Source of the DNA: Photorhabdus asymbiotica
GTDB lineage: Bacteria; Pseudomonadota; Gammaproteobacteria; Enterobacterales; Enterobacteriaceae
NCBI RefSeq assembly: GCF_003634575.1
Contig: NZ_RBLJ01000002.1
Coordinates: 806,001 to 870,000, forward strand
Length of the DNA: 64,000 nucleotides
Direction of reading: 5' to 3'
A model generated the notes under the pieces. It was not told the DNA's origin, searched no databases, and worked only from the letters and a program-made list of their open reading frames with translations. How positions within the stretch are numbered: the stretch's first letter is position 1; each line of letters begins with the position of its first letter. Positions 22,495 through 31,341 of this stretch are shown here, one piece after another. A program made the position numbers and the translations under genes.

Positions 22495-23241
22495 CTAAAA
22501 AATTGTTACTCTGAATCCCGGATTCAAAAATGATTCACGAGGCGTATAATCCAGAGTTTGACCTTTCCAGTTTGTCACATGAGCGCCAGCAGCAATTGCT
22601 ACAGCGTGACCCGCAGCGGTATCCCAGACATGAGTTGGTCCAAAACGAGGATAAAGTTGCGCCTTTCCTTCAGCCACTAAGCAGAATTTCAATGAAGAAC
22701 CAACAGAGACAGTCTGGTGCTCACCTAACTGATTGAGATAATCTTCTAATTCTGTATCCATATGAGAGCGGCTAACGACCACCATCGGGGGATTGGCATC
22801 ACGAATTTTAATCGGCAACCACTGCCCACCACAGGTTTTTTTCCATGCCTGTCGCCCCTGCCCTGAATAAAGCGTATCCTGCACAGGAGCATATACCACA
22901 CCCATTACAGGGACTCCCGCATCAATCAAGGCAATATTAACCGTAAACTCACCGTTACGATTAATGAATTCCTTAGTCCCATCCAGAGGATCAACTAACC
23001 AATAACGCTTCCAATCACGCCTATCTTCCCAAGCTGGAGGTTCTTCTTCCGACAACAGTGGAATTTCTGGTGCGATACGAGATAATCCAGTTTTAATTAT
23101 TTTATGAGCCACAATATCAGCAACAGTAACCGGTGAATCATCCTGCTTATGCTCAACTTTCAAAGGATGTTCATCCTGGTAAATTGCCATAATAGCTGCG
23201 CCAGCTTCCCGGGCCAATTGGCAGATTTGTTCTAGCATCAT
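22495..23241 (-). CDS. cysQ: 3'(2'),5'-bisphosphate nucleotidase CysQ
   Basis: CysQ dephosphorylates 3'-phosphoadenosine 5'-phosphate to AMP, removing the by-product of sulfate reduction. The 248-residue protein (E. coli 246) is an inositol monophosphatase fold. The metal ligands are in SEEEP and [12 protein letters not shown], and the C-terminal [10 protein letters not shown] motif is intact. The first two codons are both ATG; alignment with E. coli (MLDQVCQLAR) favours the second, at 23238. It points towards ytfJ and lies upstream of fklB in the same orientation. Confidence 0.95.
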   Translation of the reverse strand: MMLEQICQLAREAGAAIMAIYQDEHPLKVEHKQDDSPVTVADIVAHKIIKTGLSRIAPEIPLLSEEEPPAWEDRRDWKRYWLVDPLDGTKEFINRNGEFTVNIALIDAGVPVMGVVYAPVQDTLYSGQGRQAWKKTCGGQWLPIKIRDANPPMVVVSRSHMDTELEDYLNQLGEHQTVSVGSSLKFCLVAEGKAQLYPRFGPTHVWDTAAGHAVAIAAGAHVTNWKGQTLDYTPRESFLNPGFRVTIF

Positions 23242-23336
23242 ACACCTCTGCGGTTAGTTACCTGTTATCATTTTAGACTATATTACTGATTGAGCTTTTA
23301 TTGGAATTGTAAGAATTTTATTACCATCATCAAAAC

Positions 23337-23365
23337 AAAAACAGCCGGATATACCGGCTATTTTT
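23337..23365 (-). terminator. Terminator of fklB
   Basis: On the minus strand AGCCGG-TATAT-CCGGCT is followed by GTTTTTGTTTT. It separates fklB from cysQ. Confidence 0.8.
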
Positions 23366-23385
23366 AATCATATTCCTGGATAAAA

Positions 23386-24006
23386 TTACAAAATATCCAG
23401 TAATTCCACTTCAAAAATCAGTGCACTATATGGCGGGATCGATGCACCAGCACCACGCTCGCCATAAGCCAAATTATGCGGGATATAAAGTTCCCATTTA
23501 GAACCAACAGGCATCAAGGTTAATGCTTCGATCCATCCGGCAATCACACCATTCACTGGAAATTCAGCGGGTTCACCGCGCTGAACTGAACTATCAAACA
23601 CAGTACCATCGATCAAACGGCCGGTATAATGAACACGTACATGGTCGGTACGGGCAGGAATTGCACCATCACCCTGTTTCAGTACAGAGAACTGCAAACC
23701 AGATTCTGTAGTACTTACACCATCACGCTGAGCGTTTTCTGCCAGAAACTTCTGACCCTCTTCTGCCATAGCCTGCTGACGTTCACGGCGCACACCGTCT
23801 GCACGTTCATGCATTTCACGTAAAGCACGATGCAGCGTTTCAACTGGCACCGCTGGAGAACGACTTTCCAACGCATCACATAACCCTGCTAACAGTGCTT
23901 CGGGTTCCAGACCTTGCAGGCCAGACTCCAATAATTGCTGACCGACTTGCAAACCAACCCCATAACTTGCCTGTGCTTCGATAGAGTCAAAAGAAAGTTT
24001 TGCCAT
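23386..24006 (-). CDS. fklB: FKBP-type peptidyl-prolyl cis-trans isomerase FklB (FKBP22)
   Basis: FklB catalyses proline isomerisation and acts as a chaperone. It has 206 residues, the E. coli FKBP22 length, with no signal peptide. The N-terminal helical dimerisation domain covers about 1-95, and the C-terminal FKBP domain about 110-206 carries [18 protein letters not shown] and the AYGERGAG loop. In E. coli fklB lies in the rplI-ytfA-ytfB-fklB neighbourhood; here the pauR-pcf island sits between fklB and rplI. Confidence 0.96.
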   Translation of the reverse strand: MAKLSFDSIEAQASYGVGLQVGQQLLESGLQGLEPEALLAGLCDALESRSPAVPVETLHRALREMHERADGVRRERQQAMAEEGQKFLAENAQRDGVSTTESGLQFSVLKQGDGAIPARTDHVRVHYTGRLIDGTVFDSSVQRGEPAEFPVNGVIAGWIEALTLMPVGSKWELYIPHNLAYGERGAGASIPPYSALIFEVELLDIL

Positions 24007-24269
24007 GAAAATACCTGTAATTAAATCAAATTAGGCTTGCAAGCATAGCAGTGCTATGTAACATGGTAAACTGAAGATATAGCCAGAGGAGATATTCAAG
24101 CCATGATTCCTCATTCTTTATAGGTAGAACAAAGGCTTACAACCGTTTTTAAAATTTCAGTATAAACAATCTCTTTTGAGATATTTTTACTTATAATTGA
24201 TTATATGAATAAAATATTACTGATATAAAATTAGTTCCATTGTAAATATTATTTAATGAGAGAAATCTT

Positions 24270-24980
24270 ATGAATACTTTATTTCACGAAATTTTATCAG
24301 AAATTCAAAAGGCTAAAACGATACCAGAATTAGAGAAGAAAGTATTAAATGCTATAAACTATCTGGATTTTGAATTTTACTCAATTTATCAGGAAGAAAA
24401 ATATCCATTCACAACAAAAAAATACGTTCTAATAACCAATTTACACACAGAAACCATGGGTAATTATGATAAAAACGATAATCATGACAGTGATCAACTA
24501 ATGAATGGTGATTTTATTTTTTCCATTCCTTCAATTTATGATGAAAAAACATCGAAACACACTGATTTTATGATTGAAAAACCCAATGAAAATGAGATTA
24601 AAAACATTATTTCCATTAAAATTAAAAGCTACCATGGAGAAAGATCAATTTTTTCAGTGGCCAGAAAAGAAGGCCCCATCTCACACAATGAAATACTGAA
24701 TAAAGCAGGAATGTTAGGCATATTAGCGAATGAATGCATAAAAACATTTAATAATTTAAAAAATAAAGAGGATAAAATAATTGTCCCAACCCTATCCACA
24801 AGAGAAGTAGAGGTAATAAGATGGACTTGTGAAGGAAAGACGTCTGCTGAAATAGCCAATATATTGGACATTTCAACAAGGACAGTTAATTTCCATATTA
24901 ATAATATTATGGAAAAATTAGTTGTCCCTAATAAAGTCGCTGCTGTTGCTAAAGCAATAGCATATAATCTAATTATATAA
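24270..24980 (+). CDS. pauR: LuxR-solo quorum-sensing receptor, PauR/PluR type
   Basis: This 236-residue protein has an N-terminal autoinducer-binding domain (about 1-165) and a C-terminal LuxR/GerE HTH (about 171-232, with LSTREVEVIRW and ISTRTVNFHINNIMEKL). At the six pocket positions of the family the residues are T62, Y66, D75, Q76, Y90 and I118, found with ungapped TraR spacing (4, 9, 1, 14, 28). T-Y-D-Q-Y-I is the pattern I recall for the dialkylresorcinol receptor PauR of P. asymbiotica; AHL receptors have W-Y-D-P-W-G. There is no luxI gene nearby. It is convergent with the pcf operon, its known target in Photorhabdus. The gene is AT-rich relative to its neighbours. Confidence 0.85.
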   Translation: MNTLFHEILSEIQKAKTIPELEKKVLNAINYLDFEFYSIYQEEKYPFTTKKYVLITNLHTETMGNYDKNDNHDSDQLMNGDFIFSIPSIYDEKTSKHTDFMIEKPNENEIKNIISIKIKSYHGERSIFSVARKEGPISHNEILNKAGMLGILANECIKTFNNLKNKEDKIIVPTLSTREVEVIRWTCEGKTSAEIANILDISTRTVNFHINNIMEKLVVPNKVAAVAKAIAYNLII

Positions 24981-25009
24981 TAATTAGAGCCCGATTAAAG
25001 CTCTAATTA
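24981..25009 (+). terminator. Bidirectional terminator between pauR and pcfF
   Basis: TAATTAGAGC pairs perfectly with GCTCTAATTA around a nine-base loop, lying between the convergent stop codons. Confidence 0.7.
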
Positions 25010-25016
25010 AATGTAA

Positions 25017-26312
25017 CTATGAAATATAATTCGCCAAAATACCTTGCCAATCATCATTAATCTCATTCATCAGGGATTCACATTTGATATGCTCATCATT
25101 AATATGCACACAAACATAACCGCAGAAATCATTATTACTCTTAGGTGTCTCGTAAACGTATGAATTCTTATACAAATTAATTTTTATTGCAATTATTTCA
25201 TAATCTAATTTATTCAGGATATTATCAACAGATGCCAATAATAAATTACTCACTTCTGTTTTATCAAAATTATCATTAATTTTTCCATCTTTGCTCGCCA
25301 GCAAATTAATCAGGAATGCTCTACCTTTCGCCTTAGGTAATACCATTTGATCACTAAACCCTTTGACTAAATGGTCAACCCAAATTTCCTGCAAACTGAT
25401 ACCATATACCCGATTCGCCATATCCCAAATACGCATACCCGCAGGTCTACGATTAGTTTCAACAAGAAAGGTTTCTCCTGTTTCACTATCTTGCTTAATC
25501 TCATTATGGAATGCACCGAGAATTTGCCCTGAAATTAAGTTCATCGCTTGTCCAGCCTTATGTAACGCAATAGCGTGTCTTCCATCACATTGAGCTGGAA
25601 CTATTTGCCCTATTTCAACAGGAAATTCTCCTTTCTGAGAGACTTTCTGTGTTAAAAAAGCCATACAACCAATACCATCGTACGAATATTCTGTATCGAA
25701 AGTAATAAGTTCTTCTGCAAGAATTTGATTACCACCAGATTGTGCAACAGATTGAGCAAAAGCAGCTGGAATGTTATTTCTATCTTTAACAGCCACCACA
25801 CCTAAATTTGCCCGGCCACAGTTGGGTTTAATAACCACACCATATGGAACAGAATCATAAAATTCTTCCAATTCTTTAATATCATTGATGAAAGCATATC
25901 GGGGAGTCTTGATATGTTGGGCCATAAGCAGTGGTAATATCCGAGTTTCTTGTTGACGGAACTGATATTTCTCAATACCTGCGAAACTTAATTCAGGGTC
26001 ATCACCATAAACATTTAATTTCTTCGCGATAACGGCAGCATACCCAGATACTGCATCCATAAAGGGGAGAATACCAGCACATGTCATATTAAGTTCAGCA
26101 ATAACTGCCATCACACTATCAACATAATTTTCTGTTCGAACAGGAATATGATAGACAAATGGTGTGATATCTTTTTCCTCACCAGACAACATATCACTAA
26201 TAATCACCAACTCAAGGGAATAATTATGTCGAATATAGTCACGAATATTAGCGATTTCACCAATTCTCGCCGGAAGATAATCAAGCACTAATAAATATTT
26301 TTTCGGATTCAT
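25017..26312 (-). CDS. pcfF: PcfF: ATP-grasp ligase
   Basis: This 431-residue protein has the ATP-grasp fold of amino-acid ligases. The N-terminal preATP-grasp domain spans about 1-115. The nucleotide-binding half contains YGVVIKPNCGRANLGVV (about 152-168), and the metal-binding FLVETNRRPAGMRIWDM lies near 288-304, with the Asn and Glu ligands present. Related enzymes such as BacD and DcsG join amino or carbamoyl groups through acyl-phosphates. It is the last gene of the pcf operon, ten bases after pcfE. Inferred role: the final condensation of a small amino-acid-derived product. The substrate is unknown. Confidence 0.75.
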   Translation of the reverse strand: MNPKKYLLVLDYLPARIGEIANIRDYIRHNYSLELVIISDMLSGEEKDITPFVYHIPVRTENYVDSVMAVIAELNMTCAGILPFMDAVSGYAAVIAKKLNVYGDDPELSFAGIEKYQFRQQETRILPLLMAQHIKTPRYAFINDIKELEEFYDSVPYGVVIKPNCGRANLGVVAVKDRNNIPAAFAQSVAQSGGNQILAEELITFDTEYSYDGIGCMAFLTQKVSQKGEFPVEIGQIVPAQCDGRHAIALHKAGQAMNLISGQILGAFHNEIKQDSETGETFLVETNRRPAGMRIWDMANRVYGISLQEIWVDHLVKGFSDQMVLPKAKGRAFLINLLASKDGKINDNFDKTEVSNLLLASVDNILNKLDYEIIAIKINLYKNSYVYETPKSNNDFCGYVCVHINDEHIKCESLMNEINDDWQGILANYIS

Positions 26313-26322
26313 ACTATCTCCA

Positions 26323-27510
26323 TTATTGACTATTATGCAGATTAAATTTAAGTGCGCGATAAGGATTAATAATAATAAACATCAATAAAACAAATACAGA
26401 AAATATCAGATAAATACTATTATAAGAAAAATAATTCAGTAAATTAGCACAAATAAAACTAGTCAAAGGTGTCGCGATCTGATTTAGAACAAGTACAACA
26501 CCAAGATACTGAGAAAAACTTCTCTTCGGAATAAGACTTGCGCGATAAGAACGGGAAAAGAGATTAAAACAACCTTCCGAACCAATAACCAATAAGAAAC
26601 CCAACGTATAAATGGAGAATAGCGGACTGGTAGCAAACAATGTCAGGCCACATAACGCAATAAGGAAAGCTGTCACACCAACGATACGAACATCAAAAAT
26701 ACGGCATAATTTCGGAGCAATAAAAAATACACAGCAATTCACCACTCCCGCATAAGCTAAAAGCCGAGCATAACTCCCTTCCGGCTGCGAAAAAATACTG
26801 GTGATAACATAAACCGCCGTTGATAAAATAGCTCCTTGCATCACATTCATCAGAAATGTCAGGCTAATGACGCGTAACAATGATGGGTTTCCTATCAAGA
26901 ACTTAAAAATAGCCAGCAGATTATAACTTTCTCTATTAGTACGCTCTTCAATCCGGTTTTTTCTTTGTACTTGAAACCATATCAAACTACTAATCAGGAA
27001 AGGAAAAAAAGCAAATGCAAATACTGCATAAACACTGAATTTGTAAACCAGCACACCAACAACCACTGGGGCTGCGATATAAGTAAACTGTTCAACAAAC
27101 TGTAAACGAGAATTAACAGAAGGTAATTCTATTGCACTAATGTTCTTAGAGACAAAACCTTCTAGATTGACATATCCCGCCCCACTAAAAAAGGACAAAA
27201 CACACGAAAGTGGAATAACAATATATACGATATTATTATCAGAATATATAAATGAAAGGATAAAAAGAAATAAGCAAACCAATGATCGTAGAATATCACT
27301 CAGGAATAACATAACCAGTGTATGCATCCTGTCGCCCATCCAACCAGAAATAGGGAGTGAAATTACCCTAAATAGTCGTTCAAGTCCAAAAGCAAAGGAT
27401 GCAAGTGAAGCACTATTAGTTGAGGTATATACTAATACAGGCACCGCAAACATAACAAATGCCTCTGAAAAAACAGAAAAAAAACGAGCCAGTATGATCC
27501 TGTTTATCAT
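26323..27510 (-). CDS. pcfE: PcfE: major facilitator superfamily exporter
   Basis: This 395-residue membrane protein has about twelve hydrophobic segments. The conserved MFS loop between segments 2 and 3 is seen as SGWMGDRMHTLVMLF. The overall shape fits the DHA1/enterobactin-exporter-like drug efflux families. Gene order places it between the carbamoyltransferase and the ATP-grasp gene, so it most likely exports the pcf product or an intermediate. It is separated from pcfD by 124 bp that contain a long hairpin. Confidence 0.78.
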   Translation of the reverse strand: MINRIILARFFSVFSEAFVMFAVPVLVYTSTNSASLASFAFGLERLFRVISLPISGWMGDRMHTLVMLFLSDILRSLVCLFLFILSFIYSDNNIVYIVIPLSCVLSFFSGAGYVNLEGFVSKNISAIELPSVNSRLQFVEQFTYIAAPVVVGVLVYKFSVYAVFAFAFFPFLISSLIWFQVQRKNRIEERTNRESYNLLAIFKFLIGNPSLLRVISLTFLMNVMQGAILSTAVYVITSIFSQPEGSYARLLAYAGVVNCCVFFIAPKLCRIFDVRIVGVTAFLIALCGLTLFATSPLFSIYTLGFLLVIGSEGCFNLFSRSYRASLIPKRSFSQYLGVVLVLNQIATPLTSFICANLLNYFSYNSIYLIFSVFVLLMFIIINPYRALKFNLHNSQ

Positions 27511-27531
27511 TAGAACTACCTCAACTTTATT

Positions 27532-27618
27532 ATCTATCCCAATAGGCTATTCTATTTATCAATTTGAAGCTGGGCAACACTCAAATTAACTTCATCAATT
27601 ATGCCTACTGGGATAGAT
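27532..27618 (-). repeat. Long inverted repeat in the pcfD-pcfE intercistronic gap
   Basis: On the minus (mRNA) strand a 16-base arm at 27603-27618 pairs with the arm at 27532-27547. Fifteen positions are Watson-Crick, and the remaining one is a G-U wobble in the RNA of this strand. The loop is 55 bases. No T tract follows, so it is more likely an mRNA stability or processing element than a terminator. Confidence 0.55.
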
Positions 27619-27634
27619 TTTTATCATACAATAC

Positions 27635-29332
27635 TTAATGAATCGATTTAATCAAATAATTCCCCAAAACTAAATAATCAATATTTGTTTTCATGAAAGT
27701 TTTAATAGCATCATCAGGTGAGCAAACTATCGGTTCACTATCGTTATAAGAGGTATTCAGCAACAAAGGTACACCTGTTTTCCGATAAAATTCCTCAATT
27801 AACTGGGCATAACCTGGATTTGATGCACTATCCACAACCTGAACTCTGGCAGTACCATCTTCATGAATGACTGCCGGAATTTTTGATGCTTGATCCACTT
27901 TAGCATCCATCGCCAACAACATATATTTTGCAGCTTCCGGTAATTCTTTCCGAACATGGAACCAATCAGCAACATGTTGACGTAATACACTAGGTGCAAA
28001 CGGTCTAAACATTTCACGATGTTTAACTTTACGATTCATTAAATCCCGAATATCTTTGTTTCTCGGATCAGCCAACAAGCTACGATTACCTAACGCACGC
28101 GGCCCAAATTCCATTCTCCCCTGGAACCAACCAACGACATTATTTTCAGCCAGCAAGCCTGCGACGACTTCATAAATATCCTCTTCATATGTCCAATCCA
28201 AACCATAGGCTTCTAAACTACGCTGGTAATCATCTTCACTATATTCAAGCCCCCAATATGTGTGAGTCAGAGGGTAACGTTGATTATTTTCAAGAATCTG
28301 ATGCCAAATAAATAACGCCGCACCTGTAGCAGTCCCTGCATCATGTGCGGCAGGCTGAACAAAGATATCTTCGATATCCAATTCCTCATATAATCGTTTA
28401 TTCGTTATGCAATTTAATGCAACACCACCGGCAAGACAGAGTTTATTCGTTGCGGTTTCCTGCAAATAATGACGAGCCATATTTAAAACTATCTCATCAG
28501 TTATTTGCTGAAGAGATGCAGCAATATCATAATATTCCTGTGCAACTTCTCCACCAGGCACTCTTTTCTCAATACCAAACAGAGATTCTAATTTAGAAAA
28601 TTCTTCTATGCGGAAATCGAGAATGGTGTGATCGATAGTAAATTCGCCTTTCTCACCAATCTTGACTAATTGTCGGAACGCCGGCATAAAACCTTCAGGC
28701 TTACCATAAGCGGACATTCCCATCACCTTACAGGCATCGTATACAGAGAAACCCAGGAATTCTGCTAATTTTTCCCACATAAAACCGATTGAATGAGGAT
28801 ATTCAATGGTTTTAATTTTTTTCATGCTATTACCATTGCCCAAATATACCCCTGCGGTATTATCCTCTCCAACACCATCCAGTGATAATGTTAGCGCTTT
28901 ATCAAATGGCGAAACAAAATAAGCAGACGCAGCATGAGCAGTGTGATGTGGAACCCAATGAAATTGACCGCGAAATCCCATTGATTGCAAAATTTCTGGT
29001 ACTGAAGTGATTTTATGATAGAAAATTGATTCACCTGATTCACTTCCCCAGCTTCCTTCATTCGTTACTTCATCAATGAAGATTGACTTTCTTCGTTCTA
29101 TCGGGTCAATAGAATACCCGATATGGCTCACATCCTCCAAAGTAATACCCGCAAAGTTTAATGCAACTTCAATGGAAGCTAATGGTAGTTCATCCGGATT
29201 ATCAATATTTGCTGGTTTACCATGTTTCCTCCTATTTAATCGCTCTTCCTCAATAGCGAAAATAGTTTCTCCATCTTTTAATAAACAAACTGCTGATTCA
29301 TGGTAAACAGAATTTATACCCAATATATACAT
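27635..29332 (-). CDS. pcfD: PcfD: NodU/CmcH-type carbamoyltransferase
   Basis: Enzymes of this family move a carbamoyl group from carbamoyl phosphate, through carbamoyl adenylate, to a hydroxyl or amine. The 565-residue length is typical. The N-terminal Kae1-like domain contains the metal-binding VPHHTAHAASAY (about residues 128-139) and LSLDGVGEDNTAG. CLAGGVALNC and the C-terminal YrdC-like half with EFGPRALGNRSLLADPR and the MFRPFAPSV motif are intact. It is the fourth gene of the pcf operon, 18 bases after pcfC. The acceptor is unknown; the neighbours suggest an amino acid derived from serine or arginine. Confidence 0.82.
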   Translation of the reverse strand: MYILGINSVYHESAVCLLKDGETIFAIEEERLNRRKHGKPANIDNPDELPLASIEVALNFAGITLEDVSHIGYSIDPIERRKSIFIDEVTNEGSWGSESGESIFYHKITSVPEILQSMGFRGQFHWVPHHTAHAASAYFVSPFDKALTLSLDGVGEDNTAGVYLGNGNSMKKIKTIEYPHSIGFMWEKLAEFLGFSVYDACKVMGMSAYGKPEGFMPAFRQLVKIGEKGEFTIDHTILDFRIEEFSKLESLFGIEKRVPGGEVAQEYYDIAASLQQITDEIVLNMARHYLQETATNKLCLAGGVALNCITNKRLYEELDIEDIFVQPAAHDAGTATGAALFIWHQILENNQRYPLTHTYWGLEYSEDDYQRSLEAYGLDWTYEEDIYEVVAGLLAENNVVGWFQGRMEFGPRALGNRSLLADPRNKDIRDLMNRKVKHREMFRPFAPSVLRQHVADWFHVRKELPEAAKYMLLAMDAKVDQASKIPAVIHEDGTARVQVVDSASNPGYAQLIEEFYRKTGVPLLLNTSYNDSEPIVCSPDDAIKTFMKTNIDYLVLGNYLIKSIH

Positions 29333-29350
29333 GGCTTATCATCCTCATAG

Positions 29351-30154
29351 TTATTTTATTTTTAATACCAGGCAGCGTAAACTTCCGCCACTCTTTAAGA
29401 ATTCACCCATATCACATTTGACAACATTGTAACCATAATTATTTAATTGATGTTCAACCTCAACAGAACAACCATGCATTATAATATCTTTACCTATTGG
29501 AATGTTATTACAGACAAAAAGTTCTTTAGCATCATGTTCTGATATTGAGATCCTGCGTTCAAATGTTTCAGCAATATAATCCTGGCTTTCTTTAGTAAAT
29601 GCTTCTGGGTAGTAAATAACCGTATCTTTGTCAATAAATGAAAACGCCAAAGCTACATGAAAGAAAGTATTATCCTGAATATGCAACTCACCTTTAACTC
29701 TTAACTCTGGATATACTTCTTTAATTTTATTTATCGCCTCCTTATCTGATCGAGGACCATAACCAAATATAATGTCATTATCCCAATAGATAATATCTCC
29801 AAGCCCTTCAAAATAGACATCGTCATCAACACGATATATCTCATAACCTAATTTTTCCAGATAATCTATGTAGTACTGACTTTCACCCTGACGTTCCGCA
29901 TGCCGAAAATTACTCGCAAGAAATTTATTATTATGCACCATGCCACAATCACCTGAGAAGGTCATATCCGGCAGACCGTTAACAGGATCAATAGTGCGAA
30001 TGCGGATGCCACGTTCAGTTAACCGTTCATAAAGAAAATCCCATTGTTGCTGTGCCAATTCTTTATTGACTTTATTATTAGTATCCATCCAATCATTAAT
30101 AACGTATTCAATATCGTAAAAATCCGGTTTACACATTAATAATTCTTTAATCAT
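29351..30154 (-). CDS. pcfC: PcfC: dimethylarginine dimethylaminohydrolase/amidinotransferase-fold enzyme
   Basis: This 267-residue protein has the pentein fold of DDAH, arginine deiminase and amidinotransferases. Family elements seen in order are YDIEYVINDWMD near the N-terminus, GLPDMTFSGDCG (TANAG in most homologues), the FEGLGD acidic motif, HIQDNTFFHVALAF with the catalytic His, and GGSLRCLVL with the nucleophilic Cys near residue 262. The catalytic Cys-His-Glu set is therefore present, so it is probably active on a guanidino compound. The TANAG-to-SGDCG change suggests a non-standard substrate. Its start overlaps pcfB by four bases. Confidence 0.8.
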   Translation of the reverse strand: MIKELLMCKPDFYDIEYVINDWMDTNNKVNKELAQQQWDFLYERLTERGIRIRTIDPVNGLPDMTFSGDCGMVHNNKFLASNFRHAERQGESQYYIDYLEKLGYEIYRVDDDVYFEGLGDIIYWDNDIIFGYGPRSDKEAINKIKEVYPELRVKGELHIQDNTFFHVALAFSFIDKDTVIYYPEAFTKESQDYIAETFERRISISEHDAKELFVCNNIPIGKDIIMHGCSVEVEHQLNNYGYNVVKCDMGEFLKSGGSLRCLVLKIK

Positions 30155-31341
30155 AATATTTGCCTCATTTTAGATTTAGCACTTTGCTTAGTATGAATAT
30201 TAAATATTTTTGCAAACCCCTCTGTATCACTTTGACTATATAAATGCCCACAGTTATATATTGCTAGGTTATGATCATAAATACTGGTCTTTGAAGTACG
30301 AGAACAAACATTGACATACTTATAGCCCAGTTCAAGTTTAACCTCACCATTAACATTTTGGTTCATACTATCAATAAAATAGTTCAAATGAGTTAATAAA
30401 GGATCATACCAAAGCCCAGAATAAACCAGTTCAGCCCATTTTTTATCGACTGTTTCTTTAAACCAGTTTTCTCTACGATTACTACAATAAAGCTCCAAAT
30501 CACGATGTGCAGTAATTAATATGTGTGCGGCAGGTGATTGATAAATTGCCCGCGTTTTCAAACCAACAATACCATCTTCAACAATATCAAAAATTCCAAC
30601 CGATAACTTTTTACCAATTTCATTCAATATTTCAATAATTTCAGCCAATGATTTATTTTCACCATCAAGTGATACAGGCACACCATGTTCAAAACCTAAT
30701 GACAAAAATATTGGTTCAGTCGCTGATAATGCATGTTCAAACAATTTTTCTTTGACGTCTTCAGGAATAAATGTTTCTGGTTCTTCCAACGAACCACATT
30801 CGATGCTGAAGCCCCATATATTTTCACTCGTAGAATAAGGATTATTACAACCAAACTCTTGAGGAATACCATACTGAGCAGCATAATTATTTACAACATT
30901 CTCGTCATATTTGAAATCTCTCAATGAAGCAATAGGTATCTTATCCAGAATTTCTATATTCATATCCATCCTGGCTTGATCATTACCTCTGAATTGGTGT
31001 GCAATATAATTAATATCAAGTATATTAGCAACTTCAACCGCAGCTTCAGCAATCGCAGGCCGGGAAAGTGCAGCACTGAGAAAATAACCATGCTGATAAA
31101 TAGCATTTGCTTTTATCGCTTTTGAAATAAAATTTTCAGCATATTGCTTTCGATAATCTTTATAAATAAATTTATCAGCACCCGCAACTATACATTCCAA
31201 TTCAATATCATCAATATCCCTTACCTGTCCTTCATCAATATAAAGAGCAATGACCTCTTTAAATCTAGATTTAAGATCTCTGATTATAAGAGGATTATAA
31301 CGACGATTATAATAAATCACCAAAACACTATCAGAATTCAT
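30151..31341 (-). CDS. pcfB: PcfB: argininosuccinate-synthase homologue lacking the ATP PP-loop
   Basis: The 396-residue protein aligns with ArgG along its length: GADKFIYKDYRKQYAENFI, FLSAALSRPAIAE, FSIECGSLEEP, IDIVEDG-like FDIVEDGIVGLKTRAIYQSP, and AELVYSGLWYDPL. The hallmark ATP pyrophosphatase loop (AYSGGLDTS in ArgG, residues about 8-16) reads IYYNRRYNP here. The second nucleotide loop AHGCTGKGNDQ is shortened to AHQFRGNDQ. It therefore probably does not bind ATP as ArgG does, yet citrulline/aspartate-site regions and full length are kept. It overlaps pcfA by 11 bases and pcfC by four. Function unknown; assignment as an ArgG homologue is by eye. Confidence 0.8.
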   Translation of the reverse strand: MNSDSVLVIYYNRRYNPLIIRDLKSRFKEVIALYIDEGQVRDIDDIELECIVAGADKFIYKDYRKQYAENFISKAIKANAIYQHGYFLSAALSRPAIAEAAVEVANILDINYIAHQFRGNDQARMDMNIEILDKIPIASLRDFKYDENVVNNYAAQYGIPQEFGCNNPYSTSENIWGFSIECGSLEEPETFIPEDVKEKLFEHALSATEPIFLSLGFEHGVPVSLDGENKSLAEIIEILNEIGKKLSVGIFDIVEDGIVGLKTRAIYQSPAAHILITAHRDLELYCSNRRENWFKETVDKKWAELVYSGLWYDPLLTHLNYFIDSMNQNVNGEVKLELGYKYVNVCSRTSKTSIYDHNLAIYNCGHLYSQSDTEGFAKIFNIHTKQSAKSKMRQIL

